Shown here one piece after another: positions 17,299-26,462 of a stretch of 64,000 nt of DNA. Source of the DNA: Chitinophaga solisilvae (GTDB lineage Bacteria; Bacteroidota; Bacteroidia; Chitinophagales; Chitinophagaceae); contig NZ_JAABOK010000003.1 of the NCBI RefSeq assembly GCF_009928525.1, positions 310,001 to 374,000 of the forward strand. Direction: 5' to 3'. The translations under genes were made by a program, and so were the position numbers. Position 1 is the first letter of the stretch. Each line of letters begins with the position of its first letter. The notes below the pieces were generated by a model. The model worked only from the letters and a program-made list of their open reading frames with translations, did not search any database and was not told the origin of the DNA.

Positions 17299-17361
17299 TC
17301 TTCATATGAAATCACTGTCAATACCATAAATTGCCAGCTTCGGGAATCCTGATCGGACAGT

Positions 17362-18618
17362 ATGAAAAAGTTACTCAGCAGGTCACTGACCGTATTTTCT
17401 CTATATGCCTTTTTTGTGCTGCTTTGCAGCATCCCTGTGTATTACTTCATTGTAGATAATATCTGGCAGCGCGAAATACAGGAACATAACAAGCTGTTTG
17501 CCACCGCCACCAGCAATAATATCATCAGGTTGTACCAGAACGGGAACACGCTGCAGCGCGATATCAATACCTGGAACCTGTTACAACCACATGCCATTAT
17601 CCGCCCGGCTGCTACGCTGAAGGCAGATAGCCTGTATCAGCGTATAGAGAACCACAGCCGCTTTCAGGGACTGATTACCTGGTTTGCCGTTGATGGTAAA
17701 GCCTACAGCCTGGCCGTGGAAACCAACCAGGATGAAACTCACGATACCATGATGGCCATCACCCTCGCTACTATCGTGTTTTTCCTGTTACTACTGGCAG
17801 GCTTTATCATCCTGAACCGATGGGTGTCAGGCTGGTTGTGGCAGCCGTTCTATCATTCCCTGGAAAAGGTTACCGACTTCGATCTGAATGACAGGAAGCC
17901 TATCCTTCCGGAGAAAACAGACATCGAGGAATTCGATGCCCTGAACGAAAGCCTGCATAAGCTGACTATGAACAATGTGATGATATATCAGCAACAGCGG
18001 GAGTTTACAGAAAATGCTGCCTACGAACTGCAAACACCGCTGGCGATCGTAGAATCCCGGTTGGACCTGCTCCTGCAATATCAGCCATTAACAGCTGAGC
18101 AGTCGGATCTGGTAGAAGATGCCGTCAAAGCCCTGATGCGCGTTACGCACATCAGCCGGAACCTGCTGCTGTTAACCAAAATAGAAAATGATGAATTCGT
18201 ATTTTCCGAGATCATAGACCTGAGCACCCTGATAGCGGAAAGCACTGATCCGCTGATAGACCTGTTTTCATTCAAAGAACTGTTTATCAATCAGCAGATA
18301 CAGGCAGATGTGGTTGTTGAAGGTAACAGGATACTGCTGGAGATATTGTTTAACAACCTGCTGCTGAATGCCGCCAAATACACGCCGGAAGAAGGAATAT
18401 TGAATATCCGCCTCGCGCCCCATTATTTCCGTATCTCCAACAGCGGCACGGAAGCCCTCGATCAGGATAAGTTATTCCGTCGCTTTGTAACAGTATCCCG
18501 GCAAACCGGTGGCAGCGGTCTGGGATTAACGCTGGTAAAGCAGATCTGCCACCGTTACCGCTGGCGTATCACGTACGGATTTCAGGAGCAGATGCATCAT
18601 TTTACAATCCACTTCTGA
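17362..18618 (+). CDS. Sensor histidine kinase-like protein with Tyr in place of the phospho-acceptor His
   Basis: 418 residues. Two transmembrane helices (about 8-32 and 130-152) bracket a periplasmic sensor of about 95 residues. A dimerisation helix follows with ENAAYELQTPLAIVESRLDLLL. In relatives the motif reads ENASHELQTPL; here codon 221 (18022-18024) is TAC, Tyr, so the conserved His is missing. The ATPase domain keeps an N-box (FNNLLLNAAKYTPEEG) and the G2 box (GGSGLGLTLVKQI). No response regulator gene is adjacent. It may be a degenerate sensor that signals by binding or dimerising with another kinase, or a gene losing function; the frame is otherwise intact. Confidence 0.85.
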   Translation: MKKLLSRSLTVFSLYAFFVLLCSIPVYYFIVDNIWQREIQEHNKLFATATSNNIIRLYQNGNTLQRDINTWNLLQPHAIIRPAATLKADSLYQRIENHSRFQGLITWFAVDGKAYSLAVETNQDETHDTMMAITLATIVFFLLLLAGFIILNRWVSGWLWQPFYHSLEKVTDFDLNDRKPILPEKTDIEEFDALNESLHKLTMNNVMIYQQQREFTENAAYELQTPLAIVESRLDLLLQYQPLTAEQSDLVEDAVKALMRVTHISRNLLLLTKIENDEFVFSEIIDLSTLIAESTDPLIDLFSFKELFINQQIQADVVVEGNRILLEILFNNLLLNAAKYTPEEGILNIRLAPHYFRISNSGTEALDQDKLFRRFVTVSRQTGGSGLGLTLVKQICHRYRWRITYGFQEQMHHFTIHF

Positions 18619-18662
18619 GTGTTGTTCCCCATTACTTTTTTTAATACCTTAGTACATACCCT

Positions 18663-18735
18663 GCGGAAGTAGCTCACCTGGTAGAGCGACAGCTTCCCAA
18701 GCTGTAGGTAGCGGGTTCGAGTCCCGTCTTCCGCT
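18663..18735 (+). tRNA. tRNA-Gly (anticodon CCC)
   Basis: A full cloverleaf of 73 nt: acceptor GCGGAAG pairing with CTTCCGC, D-arm GCTC...GAGC, anticodon arm ACAGC-TTCCCAA-GCTGT (anticodon CCC), T-arm with GGTTCGAGTCCC, discriminator T. CCA is not encoded. It decodes GGG. Confidence 0.95.
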
Positions 18736-18801
18736 CTTTTTAATCTTACAAATCATACCTTTGGCATCCCGGAAAAGTTAATCAATACTACAACTGTACT
18801 T

Positions 18802-19356
18802 ATGAAATTTCATCTATGCTGGCTGCTGGCCTGCCTTACCTGCAACTATCTCTTTGCACAGGATTCCACCGCTTCACTGAAAGCAAGGCAACTGAAAGGA
18901 AACCTGACCTTCCTGGGCGCTGGTCTGAACTACGAACAACGTATTTACAACAGCGCTACCGTAAACCTGGAAGCGCAGATTTCCACGTCGCTGGGGTATT
19001 CCGGCAATGATTACAACGGCTCTCACTGGAGCTACGCCCTTACGCCTATGTTCTCCGCGGAGTTCCGGCAGTATTACAACTTCGCCAGGCGTCAGGCTAA
19101 AGGAAAAACTTCCCGCAACAATGCCGGGAACTTCTTTAGCTTCACCGCCGGCTTCCGTACTGAGTCACTGGCATACAGTGGCGCCGATCCCGGAGCCGGA
19201 GTAATGCTGATTCCCGCCTGGGGCATTCAGCGCAACTGGGGAAAACGCATCAGCTTCGAAGGCCGCTTCGGATGGGAGTTCAGTAAGAATAACCGGGAGA
19301 ACAGCTGGGAAGATATTCCTAATATACGCCTCAGCGTGGGGTACGTAATATTTTAA
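18802..19356 (+). CDS. Secreted beta-barrel-like protein of unknown function
   Basis: 184 residues. The signal peptide ends at about residue 19 (YLFAQ-D). The body alternates polar and aromatic residues in strand-like stretches (VNLEAQISTSLGYSG, WSYALTPMFSAEFRQYYNF, FSFTAGFRTESLAY, ISFEGRFGWEFSKN, IRLSVGYVIF) and ends in an aromatic residue, all typical of a small eight-stranded outer-membrane barrel. No family name recognised. It lies between the tRNA and pth2 genes on the same strand. Confidence 0.7.
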   Translation: MKFHLCWLLACLTCNYLFAQDSTASLKARQLKGNLTFLGAGLNYEQRIYNSATVNLEAQISTSLGYSGNDYNGSHWSYALTPMFSAEFRQYYNFARRQAKGKTSRNNAGNFFSFTAGFRTESLAYSGADPGAGVMLIPAWGIQRNWGKRISFEGRFGWEFSKNNRENSWEDIPNIRLSVGYVIF

Positions 19357-19388
19357 TTTCAGTAGCTTAGCGGCTGAAATATTCTATT

Positions 19389-19784
19389 ATGTCATCGCGG
19401 ATTATTAAACAGGTCATCATTATGCGTAAAGACCTGAACATGCGGAAAGGTAAAATGATAGCACAGGGTGCGCATGCCTCCATTGCATTCCTGACACGGC
19501 ACGCGGCTGTGAACGGCAATCAGCTGCAGACTACCCTGCGCAACCCGGAAGAAGTCAGCGAATGGATGACGAAAGGCTTCACTAAAATCTGCCTGTCTGT
19601 GGATTCTGAAGAGGAACTAGACCGCGTATACAAACAGGCGCTGGAAGATGGTCTGAATGCCACGCTCATCACAGATTCGGGCCTGACGGAATTCGGCGGG
19701 GTGCCTACTAAAACCTGCTGCGCTATAGGACCTAATCTTAATACAGAGATCGATAAGATAACAAAAGACCTGAAATTACTGTGA
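19389..19784 (+). CDS. Peptidyl-tRNA hydrolase, Pth2 type
   Basis: 131 residues. The start KQVIIMRKDLNMRKGKMIAQGAHASIAF is the PTH2 signature, with the basic K-G-K and AQGAHA segment near the active site; the end has LITDSGLTEFGGVPTKTCCAIGP. Pth2 releases tRNA from stalled peptidyl-tRNA. The type is mainly archaeal and eukaryotic but occurs in various bacteria as a second enzyme besides Pth1. Cytosolic. It follows the barrel protein after 32 bp and ends just before a bidirectional terminator. Confidence 0.88.
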   Translation: MSSRIIKQVIIMRKDLNMRKGKMIAQGAHASIAFLTRHAAVNGNQLQTTLRNPEEVSEWMTKGFTKICLSVDSEEELDRVYKQALEDGLNATLITDSGLTEFGGVPTKTCCAIGPNLNTEIDKITKDLKLL

Positions 19785-19790
19785 TCATAT

Positions 19791-19828
19791 CGTATGCCCG
19801 TTCAGGTTATATCCGGAGCGGGCATACG
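19791..19828. terminator. Bidirectional terminator between pth2 and recB
   Basis: Inverted repeat CGTATGCCCG (19791-19800) and CGGGCATACG (19819-19828) in the 45 bp between convergent gene ends. Confidence 0.65.
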
Positions 19829-19829
19829 C

Positions 19830-22800
19830 CTATAACAGCCTGCTGTTTTTCTCGGTAAGCATATCTTCTATCAGCGCAATGCGTTCTACAGCAGGTTTCG
19901 CGGTAAAGATGCCGTAGTTGCCGGTATTCCGGACACCCCGCACAAAGCAGTATATCACGCCCCCGAACTGCGTTTCATAGTCAAATTCTTCCAGCCGGCT
20001 TTCCAGGTATTTCTTCACCGCTACGGTGTAGATAAGATATTGAAGATGATAATTGTTTTCATTCATGGCCGCCGCCAGTGCAGGTGGCGCATAGTCTTCC
20101 ACCGTGCTGCCCAGGTAGTTGGATTTCCAGTCGAGTATATAATACCGCCGGTTGTATTCAAAGAAGAGATCAATTTTACCGTTCATAATACCTTCCAGCT
20201 CAGCGTTGTAGTTGCTGTATTCCGGGAACTGGCGGATGTTCACGGTCAGCTCATCATCAGATAACTCATTGAGCAGATTAGCCTGAAATACCGGCACCGG
20301 AAAATCGAACTCAAATTCCGCCATCCGCTGATGACGCCCTACCGAGGCCAGCTGGAAACGGGTATTGTCGATCTCAATGGTGGTATGCATGACATGTTCG
20401 AGCAGCTGGTATAACATGGGAAGATATATTTCCCGCTGGCCGGGAACAAAGCGCAGGATGGCTTCATCCAGCCAGTATTCCCACTGTGCGTTGTCGGAGA
20501 AGTTGATATTTTCAAAAATGAAATGCAGCAGATTGCCTGTTTTGGCACCCCGGCGCAGCGTATTAAAGATGAAGTTATCGTAGGCGTCCTCCTGCTGCAG
20601 GGTGCGTATGCGCGGCTTCTGTTCCGGTTTGGCGGCGAGCATGGTATAACTCATCTTGCGCCAGTTCTCTTCCTGCAAACTGAATGACACGGCCGCCTGG
20701 CTGCCGTTGCCTGCCGGTAGCTTGCTTCTCCGGTACAGCTGTTCAGGTTTCTCCGGCAACTGTCCGGTAAGGTCTATCAGCGCCGGGTCCGGTACGGTAG
20801 CTCCCAATGCATGCAGAAATGTGGCCAGCGTGGAGGTTTTGTAAGTGTGGTAAGTGTTTTTATACAGGTAGCATTTGTATACCGCCCTGGTAATGGCTAC
20901 ATACAGCAGCCGCCTGTTTTCCTGCTCCAGCTGCTGCCGGTAGATGTGCTGCTGTTCTGCTGTCAGCCTGCTTTTTTCTGCATTGAGATAATCGCCGGTA
21001 TCCGGATCACGGAAAGAGATGAATTCAATATTTTTGTTTTCTACCAGATCCAGGAAGGGCGCCAGTACGATCTTATATTCCAGCCCCTTGCTTTTGTGGA
21101 TGGTAACGATGTTCACGGCTTCTTCATCGCTTTCCACGCGTTGCGCGTATTCGTCGCCTTCAGTGGCCATGCCGTCTATACCACGTTTCAGCCAGGAGAT
21201 AAGATCCCGCATGGAAAGGTTCTTGCGGCTCTGCACCTGATGTACCAGCTCTGTCAGCTGCAGGAGGTTGGTGATAATACGTTCACCGTTTTCGGTATTA
21301 TCTTCCAGTAATACATTTCTTACCCCGAAGTCGGCGATGAAGGCCATCAGCGCGGTATAAGCGCCATGCTGCAGCCATTGTTCGCGGTATTTGCCGAAGC
21401 GGTTCAGGGTGGTTTCATCATCCAGCTGCAGGATGTCCTGTATGCTGAAGCCGGTGAACGGCGAAAGCAGCGCCCGGTTGATGGTGGAACGCTCCGGCGT
21501 TTCCATGGCTTCCAGCAGGTACAGCACTTCCTGGGCTTCTGCGGTGTCCAGCACTTTTGCCTCATCAATGTTGACCGCCGGAATACCCATCAGCGCCAGT
21601 TTATGCTTTATTTCCCGGCCTTCCCTGGTGGTGCGCACCAGGATACCAATGTCGGCGGGCGACAGCTGGCGTGTAGCCGTTTCCTTTACCAGCCGGTAGC
21701 CGGGATTCAGCAACAGCTGCGCTACCTGTGTGGCTACGCCGGTGACAATCTCATCCTTGTTTTTACAGGTGAAAACCGTCAGAGGAACAGCTTTCTCTTC
21801 TCCCTTATATAAAAATCCCTTGCTGTTGTTATCCGGACTTTCTACAGGTATATACGCTATGCTGTCATGCTCCCCCGTGAAGTCGAACGTGTCGAAATCC
21901 GGTGTGGGCTTGAAGAACAGGTTCATGGCAGCAATCATATTTTCGGAAGACCGGTAGTTATGATTCATGTCATACAGGTGCTGAACGCTGTTGCGGGCAT
22001 TGAAATAGGTGAATATATCTGCTTTACGCCAGGCGTAAATACTTTGCTTGGGGTCGCCGATGTAGAACAGAATGGTATTTTCGCCGAATGCGCGGTTGAA
22101 TATTTCATACTGCTCGCGGTCCGTATCCTGGAATTCATCCACAAATACAGCTTTGTATTTCTGTTGCAGCGCCGCTACCAGATTAGGATTTTCGCGCTCT
22201 ACCAGCGCGGTGTTCAGGTTGGTGATCAGATCGTCGTAGTTCTGCATGTTATTGCGTTCCTTGTAGATCTTCACACCCTGTTCCACTTCCCGGATGGCGA
22301 GGTAGTTGAGTTGCCGGCGGATAGCCTGGTTGTGCGTTTCAATGGCATCGCCGGCGCTATCTACCTGGGCTATCAGCTCCAGCAGGTCCGGAAATAATTT
22401 CTGTACGTACTGGGCTTTGGTTTCCCGTAATTTCTTTATAAAGTCTTTCGGCCTGGAAACCAGTTCCAGGAATGATTTTCGGGCATTGGCGTTACTTTCG
22501 CAGGCCGTTGTCAGGTCTTCCTTATGGGTAACGAAATACTGCTGCAGGGATTCTGCGGCCGCCAGCCGCTGATCGGAAAGTACCTGCAGTTGCAGCATCC
22601 AGTCTTCCTGCTGCCGGGCGCTGATGGTATAATCTTCGTTTTCATCAAAGCCCAGGTATTTTTTTCCGCTGAGATGTTCCTGCAATACTTTCTGGATATT
22701 GTCTTTCATCTCTTCTGTCCAGAGATGGTTCAGCAGTGCAGAACTGAGTGTGGTCACATATTTGCGCCAGAACTTGTTCAGTTCATGTTCTACCATGGAG

Positions 22801-23267
22801 GTAGTATCCGGCACCATCTGCGCGTCGAAGAGCTGATCTGTTTCAAAGGCAAATTCATTCAGCGTTTGCTGGCAGAAGCTGTGGATGGTGAGCACGGCAG
22901 TTTCATCCAGCAGCAGTACGGCATCGCGGAGTAGCTGGTTGATGGTAACCGGATCGGATTGCTCTATGGCGTTCAGTACCAGCGAGGTGATGTTGTCGTC
23001 ATCTATTTCATAGCCAAAGCTCACCTTGTAAGCCTTGCGGATAAACAGGCGGATACGGTCGTGCAGTTCCGCCACCGCCGCGGTGGTGAACGTTACCATC
23101 AGAATTTCCTTGACGGAAATTTTCTTCTCCAGCACCAGGCGCAGCACCAGGATAGCGATGGAATAGGTTTTGCCTGTTCCGGCGCTGGCCTCTATCAGGT
23201 TGCTCCCTTCCAGGGCTACAGTGGCTGCGTCAAAGTGTTTATATCTGTTCTCCATGATGCTATTCAT
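19830..23267 (-). CDS. recB: Exodeoxyribonuclease V beta subunit (helicase-nuclease)
   Basis: 1145 residues, close to the family's usual 1,150-1,200. UvrD-type helicase motifs occur in order: I (NLIEASAGTGKTYSIA, about residue 20), II (AVFVDEFQDTDREQY), III (FYIGDPKQSIYAWR), V (VNIVTIHKSKGLEYKIV) and VI (RLLYVAITRAVYK). The C-terminal nuclease has GIMNGKIDLFF and YYILDWKSNY, containing the metal-binding Asp and the DWK motif. With RecC and RecD it resects double-strand breaks and loads RecA; in the complex it is the 3'-5' motor and the only nuclease. Its start overlaps the end of recC by eight bp; a second Met four codons in (23255) is an alternative start. Confidence 0.95.
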   Translation of the reverse strand: MNSIMENRYKHFDAATVALEGSNLIEASAGTGKTYSIAILVLRLVLEKKISVKEILMVTFTTAAVAELHDRIRLFIRKAYKVSFGYEIDDDNITSLVLNAIEQSDPVTINQLLRDAVLLLDETAVLTIHSFCQQTLNEFAFETDQLFDAQMVPDTTSMVEHELNKFWRKYVTTLSSALLNHLWTEEMKDNIQKVLQEHLSGKKYLGFDENEDYTISARQQEDWMLQLQVLSDQRLAAAESLQQYFVTHKEDLTTACESNANARKSFLELVSRPKDFIKKLRETKAQYVQKLFPDLLELIAQVDSAGDAIETHNQAIRRQLNYLAIREVEQGVKIYKERNNMQNYDDLITNLNTALVERENPNLVAALQQKYKAVFVDEFQDTDREQYEIFNRAFGENTILFYIGDPKQSIYAWRKADIFTYFNARNSVQHLYDMNHNYRSSENMIAAMNLFFKPTPDFDTFDFTGEHDSIAYIPVESPDNNSKGFLYKGEEKAVPLTVFTCKNKDEIVTGVATQVAQLLLNPGYRLVKETATRQLSPADIGILVRTTREGREIKHKLALMGIPAVNIDEAKVLDTAEAQEVLYLLEAMETPERSTINRALLSPFTGFSIQDILQLDDETTLNRFGKYREQWLQHGAYTALMAFIADFGVRNVLLEDNTENGERIITNLLQLTELVHQVQSRKNLSMRDLISWLKRGIDGMATEGDEYAQRVESDEEAVNIVTIHKSKGLEYKIVLAPFLDLVENKNIEFISFRDPDTGDYLNAEKSRLTAEQQHIYRQQLEQENRRLLYVAITRAVYKCYLYKNTYHTYKTSTLATFLHALGATVPDPALIDLTGQLPEKPEQLYRRSKLPAGNGSQAAVSFSLQEENWRKMSYTMLAAKPEQKPRIRTLQQEDAYDNFIFNTLRRGAKTGNLLHFIFENINFSDNAQWEYWLDEAILRFVPGQREIYLPMLYQLLEHVMHTTIEIDNTRFQLASVGRHQRMAEFEFDFPVPVFQANLLNELSDDELTVNIRQFPEYSNYNAELEGIMNGKIDLFFEYNRRYYILDWKSNYLGSTVEDYAPPALAAAMNENNYHLQYLIYTVAVKKYLESRLEEFDYETQFGGVIYCFVRGVRNTGNYGIFTAKPAVERIALIEDMLTEKNSRLL

Positions 23268-26200
23268 AATATCCGGGAATAATTTCGGACATCGGTACCA
23301 GTAAGGTCAGGCATATCTGTTTGTATACCGTCAGCACAATATCATCTTCAAAATATCCTTTCTGATATTCCTGCATGATGTATTTGTCATTGCAGGGATA
23401 TTCGTAATTATTCAGTCTTTTTTCTACCAGGTTCTTAAATTCAATACTATCCAGCGTTTCGAGGTCCTTTGGTTTTGTCTCGAAGTCCGGGTAATAAGGC
23501 AGTATATTAAAAAATCCTTCTTTATAAATTTTTATCAGCTCACTCAGACGGGTATACGCTGTTTCCCTGGAAATCCTCACACTGCTGTAGATGTTTTCCT
23601 GGCTGGCGGAAATAAAGTTCATACCGGCCAGTTCTCCGGCTACGATGCCTGCCAGGTAACGGATATAGGCTTCTACCAGGTATTTTGTTTCCCGTTTCGA
23701 CCAGCTTATCTGTAACAGTTTGTCATGGAAGATGTTGCTGATACTGCCCTTGAGCAGGGTATCCCCTATTTTCAGTTCAATCAGGGCTTTCCTTTCTGCT
23801 GCGCCGAGGGTAACGGTTTCGTATAAGGTACGTATAGGCGTTACCGTATCTTCCACGCGCTGAATGGCAACGTAGGCCATATTGCTGAGCGGCAGCCTGC
23901 CTTTCTTTACCAGACTGGACTTCAGGGAAATTACATCGCCGCCGTTGACGGTCAGCAGTTTATTTTTAATATCCCATTGCTGCAGCTTATTGAGGCTGAA
24001 CAGCTCTGTTTCGCTCAGCAGGATCTGCTCATCGCTGTAATAAATACCGAGCACTTTATTATAGTATGCCTTGAACGGATTTCTGAAGAAGTTCACCAGC
24101 TCGTCCAGGGTGATTTCTTCAAAGGTAAGCGGATCGGGCTTTTTGAGCGGGTTGATGACAATTCTGCCGGAAGTGTGGCCTGTATTCAGATAGCTGTACA
24201 GGCGTTCGTCTTCCAGTCCGTATTTACGGCTGAAGCCCTGCATCGGTTGCTGGGTAATGATTTCCGCGCGTACGGCTTCCGGCTCATCGGGTACCCCGGC
24301 TTCTATATAATCAATCAGTTCGTCTACCATGGCGGAGGGTGGCATAATGCTGTTATCCTTCGGGTTGCGGCCTACATAGCTGATGTACAGGTATTGCTGG
24401 GCAGACAACACGGTTTCAAGAAACAGGTGCTTATCGTTTTCTTTTACATTACGATCTCCCCGCTGCCGCTGTTTTTCCATCAGGTTGAAGTTGGATTTGT
24501 TTTCCCGGCGCGGGAATTTATCGTAGTTCAGCCCCAGGAGCGCTACTACCTTGAATGGGATACTACGCATGGGAATGAGCGAGCAGAAGGTGATACCGCC
24601 GTTTACGAAGAGGCCCGCGCGGGTGCTGCGGGTGAGCGCCTGCAGGAAGCTGTGGCTGAATACTTCGAAGGTCACCCTGTCGTGCATGTACTCATTGAGG
24701 GAGTTATAATCCGTCAGCTGTTTCAGCAGGGCGGTATAGTCTTCATCAATTTCTTCCTGCTGTTCAAATACCAGGTTGTGGATAACGGATTCGGCATATT
24801 TTACCCAGTCGGCTATATTGCGGGCCTGGCTGCGCTCCTGGATGGAGCTCATGAGCACTTCGGCAAAATGGCAGAAGCGGATGGTTTCGTGTGCGTCGTT
24901 ACCTTCCAGCATATCCAGCGGAAAGAAACTGTCTTCTCCCCTGCCATATTCTTCTTCTCCGCTCATACAGATGCCGTACATGATGCGTTGTATGCCATAG
25001 CGCCAGCTGACAAAGTGGGTTTCGTCATCCTTGTTGCCGTCAATCCCGAAGCGGATATTGGCTGCCTGCACAACAGCTCTTGTCCGCAGCGGATCATGCA
25101 GGCTGAAACGGTTACGGATATATGAAAAGTCCAGCAGCTGCATGACCGTTTCCGCGGTGAAATTTTCTTCATTCAGGCTGAGAATGGCCTGCAGAGCGTT
25201 AAAGAGGTTATCGTTATCAGTATAGCTTTCGTCGGCAATGGTATAGCGAAAGCGGTAGGGTGCGTTGTTGAATACCGCTTTGATATAGGGAGCATAGGCA
25301 TCTATATCGCTGGCCATCACCACAATATCGCGCGGGGAAAGGGATTCCTGTTTCTGGTCTACCAGGTGCACCAGGTAGTTATACAGTACTTCCACTTCGC
25401 GGGCAATGGTGTAGCAGGCGTTAACGGTGATGGACCCATCGCGTACATCGGCGAGGGAAAGCTGGTTACGGTCGCGGGTGGCAGCAGAGAAAATATCGTG
25501 TTGTATTTTATGCAGCAGCGTATCGGGAACGGGCGCTTCGATACCGATTTCTTCATAGGCGTTGAAGAAATCTTCATATTCAAAGAACAACCCGAAGCTG
25601 TTTTGAATCACTTTTCCCCAGCCGGTCAGCAGGGCGTTGCCGGCGTTGGGCAGTTCGTCCGGTTGCTGCAGCCCTTTCTGCCGCCAGCGGGCGAGTTGCT
25701 TTTCACTACGGTCTTCGAACCAGAATACAACCGGTGCGGGATTGATGATATGAAAATGAATATCGATGAAGCGGGAAAGCTCATGTAATATTTTCACGTG
25801 ATAGGCCGTGATGATAGACAGACCGAAAAGATGCACTGCGGGCATCCTGGCGGAGAGATTCACCGCATATCCTTTACGGGCCAGCGTTTCCAGGATGTAG
25901 TTGCCTACCAGCGTTTTGTCTGGCAGTGCGTTGCCGGAAAGGGCTTTCACCATGGCCCAGAGCCATGCCTGCCAGTCGGCGTCCGCAAGGGCGTCGGGGT
26001 TGGCATTACTCCATTCCCGGATCATTTCCGGGCGGTATACCTGGTACTGGTCAAAGAGATCGGCTACCTTCTCTGCGAGGCCCATACGTTTAATATCGCT
26101 TTCCGGACCGTTGTCCAGATAATATTCTGCTACTGCCGGATAGCGGGAAATGAATTCCTGTTCACCCAGCAGTTTGAAGATGAGCCAGCTGAGGTTCTGC

Positions 26201-26457
26201 GGAGAGAGTACATCTGTAAAGGGGCCGCCCAGCAGCAGGTAGAGATGAAAGAGGAGATCATTGGGTTTCATGAAACGGCAGTTGGCGGCAATGCCCATCC
26301 GGTAGGCAAGCTGCAGTTTCAGCCAGTTGTTCATCCCCTCTGTTTGGGTGATGAGGTAGTGTGGCTGAAAAACCCCGTTGCCGGCTGCTTTCAGGTCGTC
26401 AGACAAGCCTGCGGCCAGGCTGTTAAGTGAATTGGAAACCTTTAAGTATAATCCCAT
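23260..26457 (-). CDS. recC: Exodeoxyribonuclease V gamma subunit
   Basis: 1065 residues. It starts GLYLKVSNSLNSLAAGL and has HYLITQTEGMNNWLKLQLA, the start of the inactive helicase fold that marks RecC; LLGLNYDKFPRRENKSNFNLM is the RecC equivalent of helicase motif V (FCSLIPMRSIPFKVVALLGLN). The inactive nuclease-like domain is at the C terminus. RecC splits the DNA strands and in other bacteria reads Chi. It is the middle gene of recD-recC-recB, starting five bp after recD. Confidence 0.93.
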   Translation of the reverse strand: MGLYLKVSNSLNSLAAGLSDDLKAAGNGVFQPHYLITQTEGMNNWLKLQLAYRMGIAANCRFMKPNDLLFHLYLLLGGPFTDVLSPQNLSWLIFKLLGEQEFISRYPAVAEYYLDNGPESDIKRMGLAEKVADLFDQYQVYRPEMIREWSNANPDALADADWQAWLWAMVKALSGNALPDKTLVGNYILETLARKGYAVNLSARMPAVHLFGLSIITAYHVKILHELSRFIDIHFHIINPAPVVFWFEDRSEKQLARWRQKGLQQPDELPNAGNALLTGWGKVIQNSFGLFFEYEDFFNAYEEIGIEAPVPDTLLHKIQHDIFSAATRDRNQLSLADVRDGSITVNACYTIAREVEVLYNYLVHLVDQKQESLSPRDIVVMASDIDAYAPYIKAVFNNAPYRFRYTIADESYTDNDNLFNALQAILSLNEENFTAETVMQLLDFSYIRNRFSLHDPLRTRAVVQAANIRFGIDGNKDDETHFVSWRYGIQRIMYGICMSGEEEYGRGEDSFFPLDMLEGNDAHETIRFCHFAEVLMSSIQERSQARNIADWVKYAESVIHNLVFEQQEEIDEDYTALLKQLTDYNSLNEYMHDRVTFEVFSHSFLQALTRSTRAGLFVNGGITFCSLIPMRSIPFKVVALLGLNYDKFPRRENKSNFNLMEKQRQRGDRNVKENDKHLFLETVLSAQQYLYISYVGRNPKDNSIMPPSAMVDELIDYIEAGVPDEPEAVRAEIITQQPMQGFSRKYGLEDERLYSYLNTGHTSGRIVINPLKKPDPLTFEEITLDELVNFFRNPFKAYYNKVLGIYYSDEQILLSETELFSLNKLQQWDIKNKLLTVNGGDVISLKSSLVKKGRLPLSNMAYVAIQRVEDTVTPIRTLYETVTLGAAERKALIELKIGDTLLKGSISNIFHDKLLQISWSKRETKYLVEAYIRYLAGIVAGELAGMNFISASQENIYSSVRISRETAYTRLSELIKIYKEGFFNILPYYPDFETKPKDLETLDSIEFKNLVEKRLNNYEYPCNDKYIMQEYQKGYFEDDIVLTVYKQICLTLLVPMSEIIPGYYE

Positions 26458-26462
26458 CTTTT

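Noticed and set aside
23977..25125. Plus-strand 382-residue ORF opposite recC
   Set aside because: It lies wholly inside a well-supported recC gene on the other strand and shows no domain.
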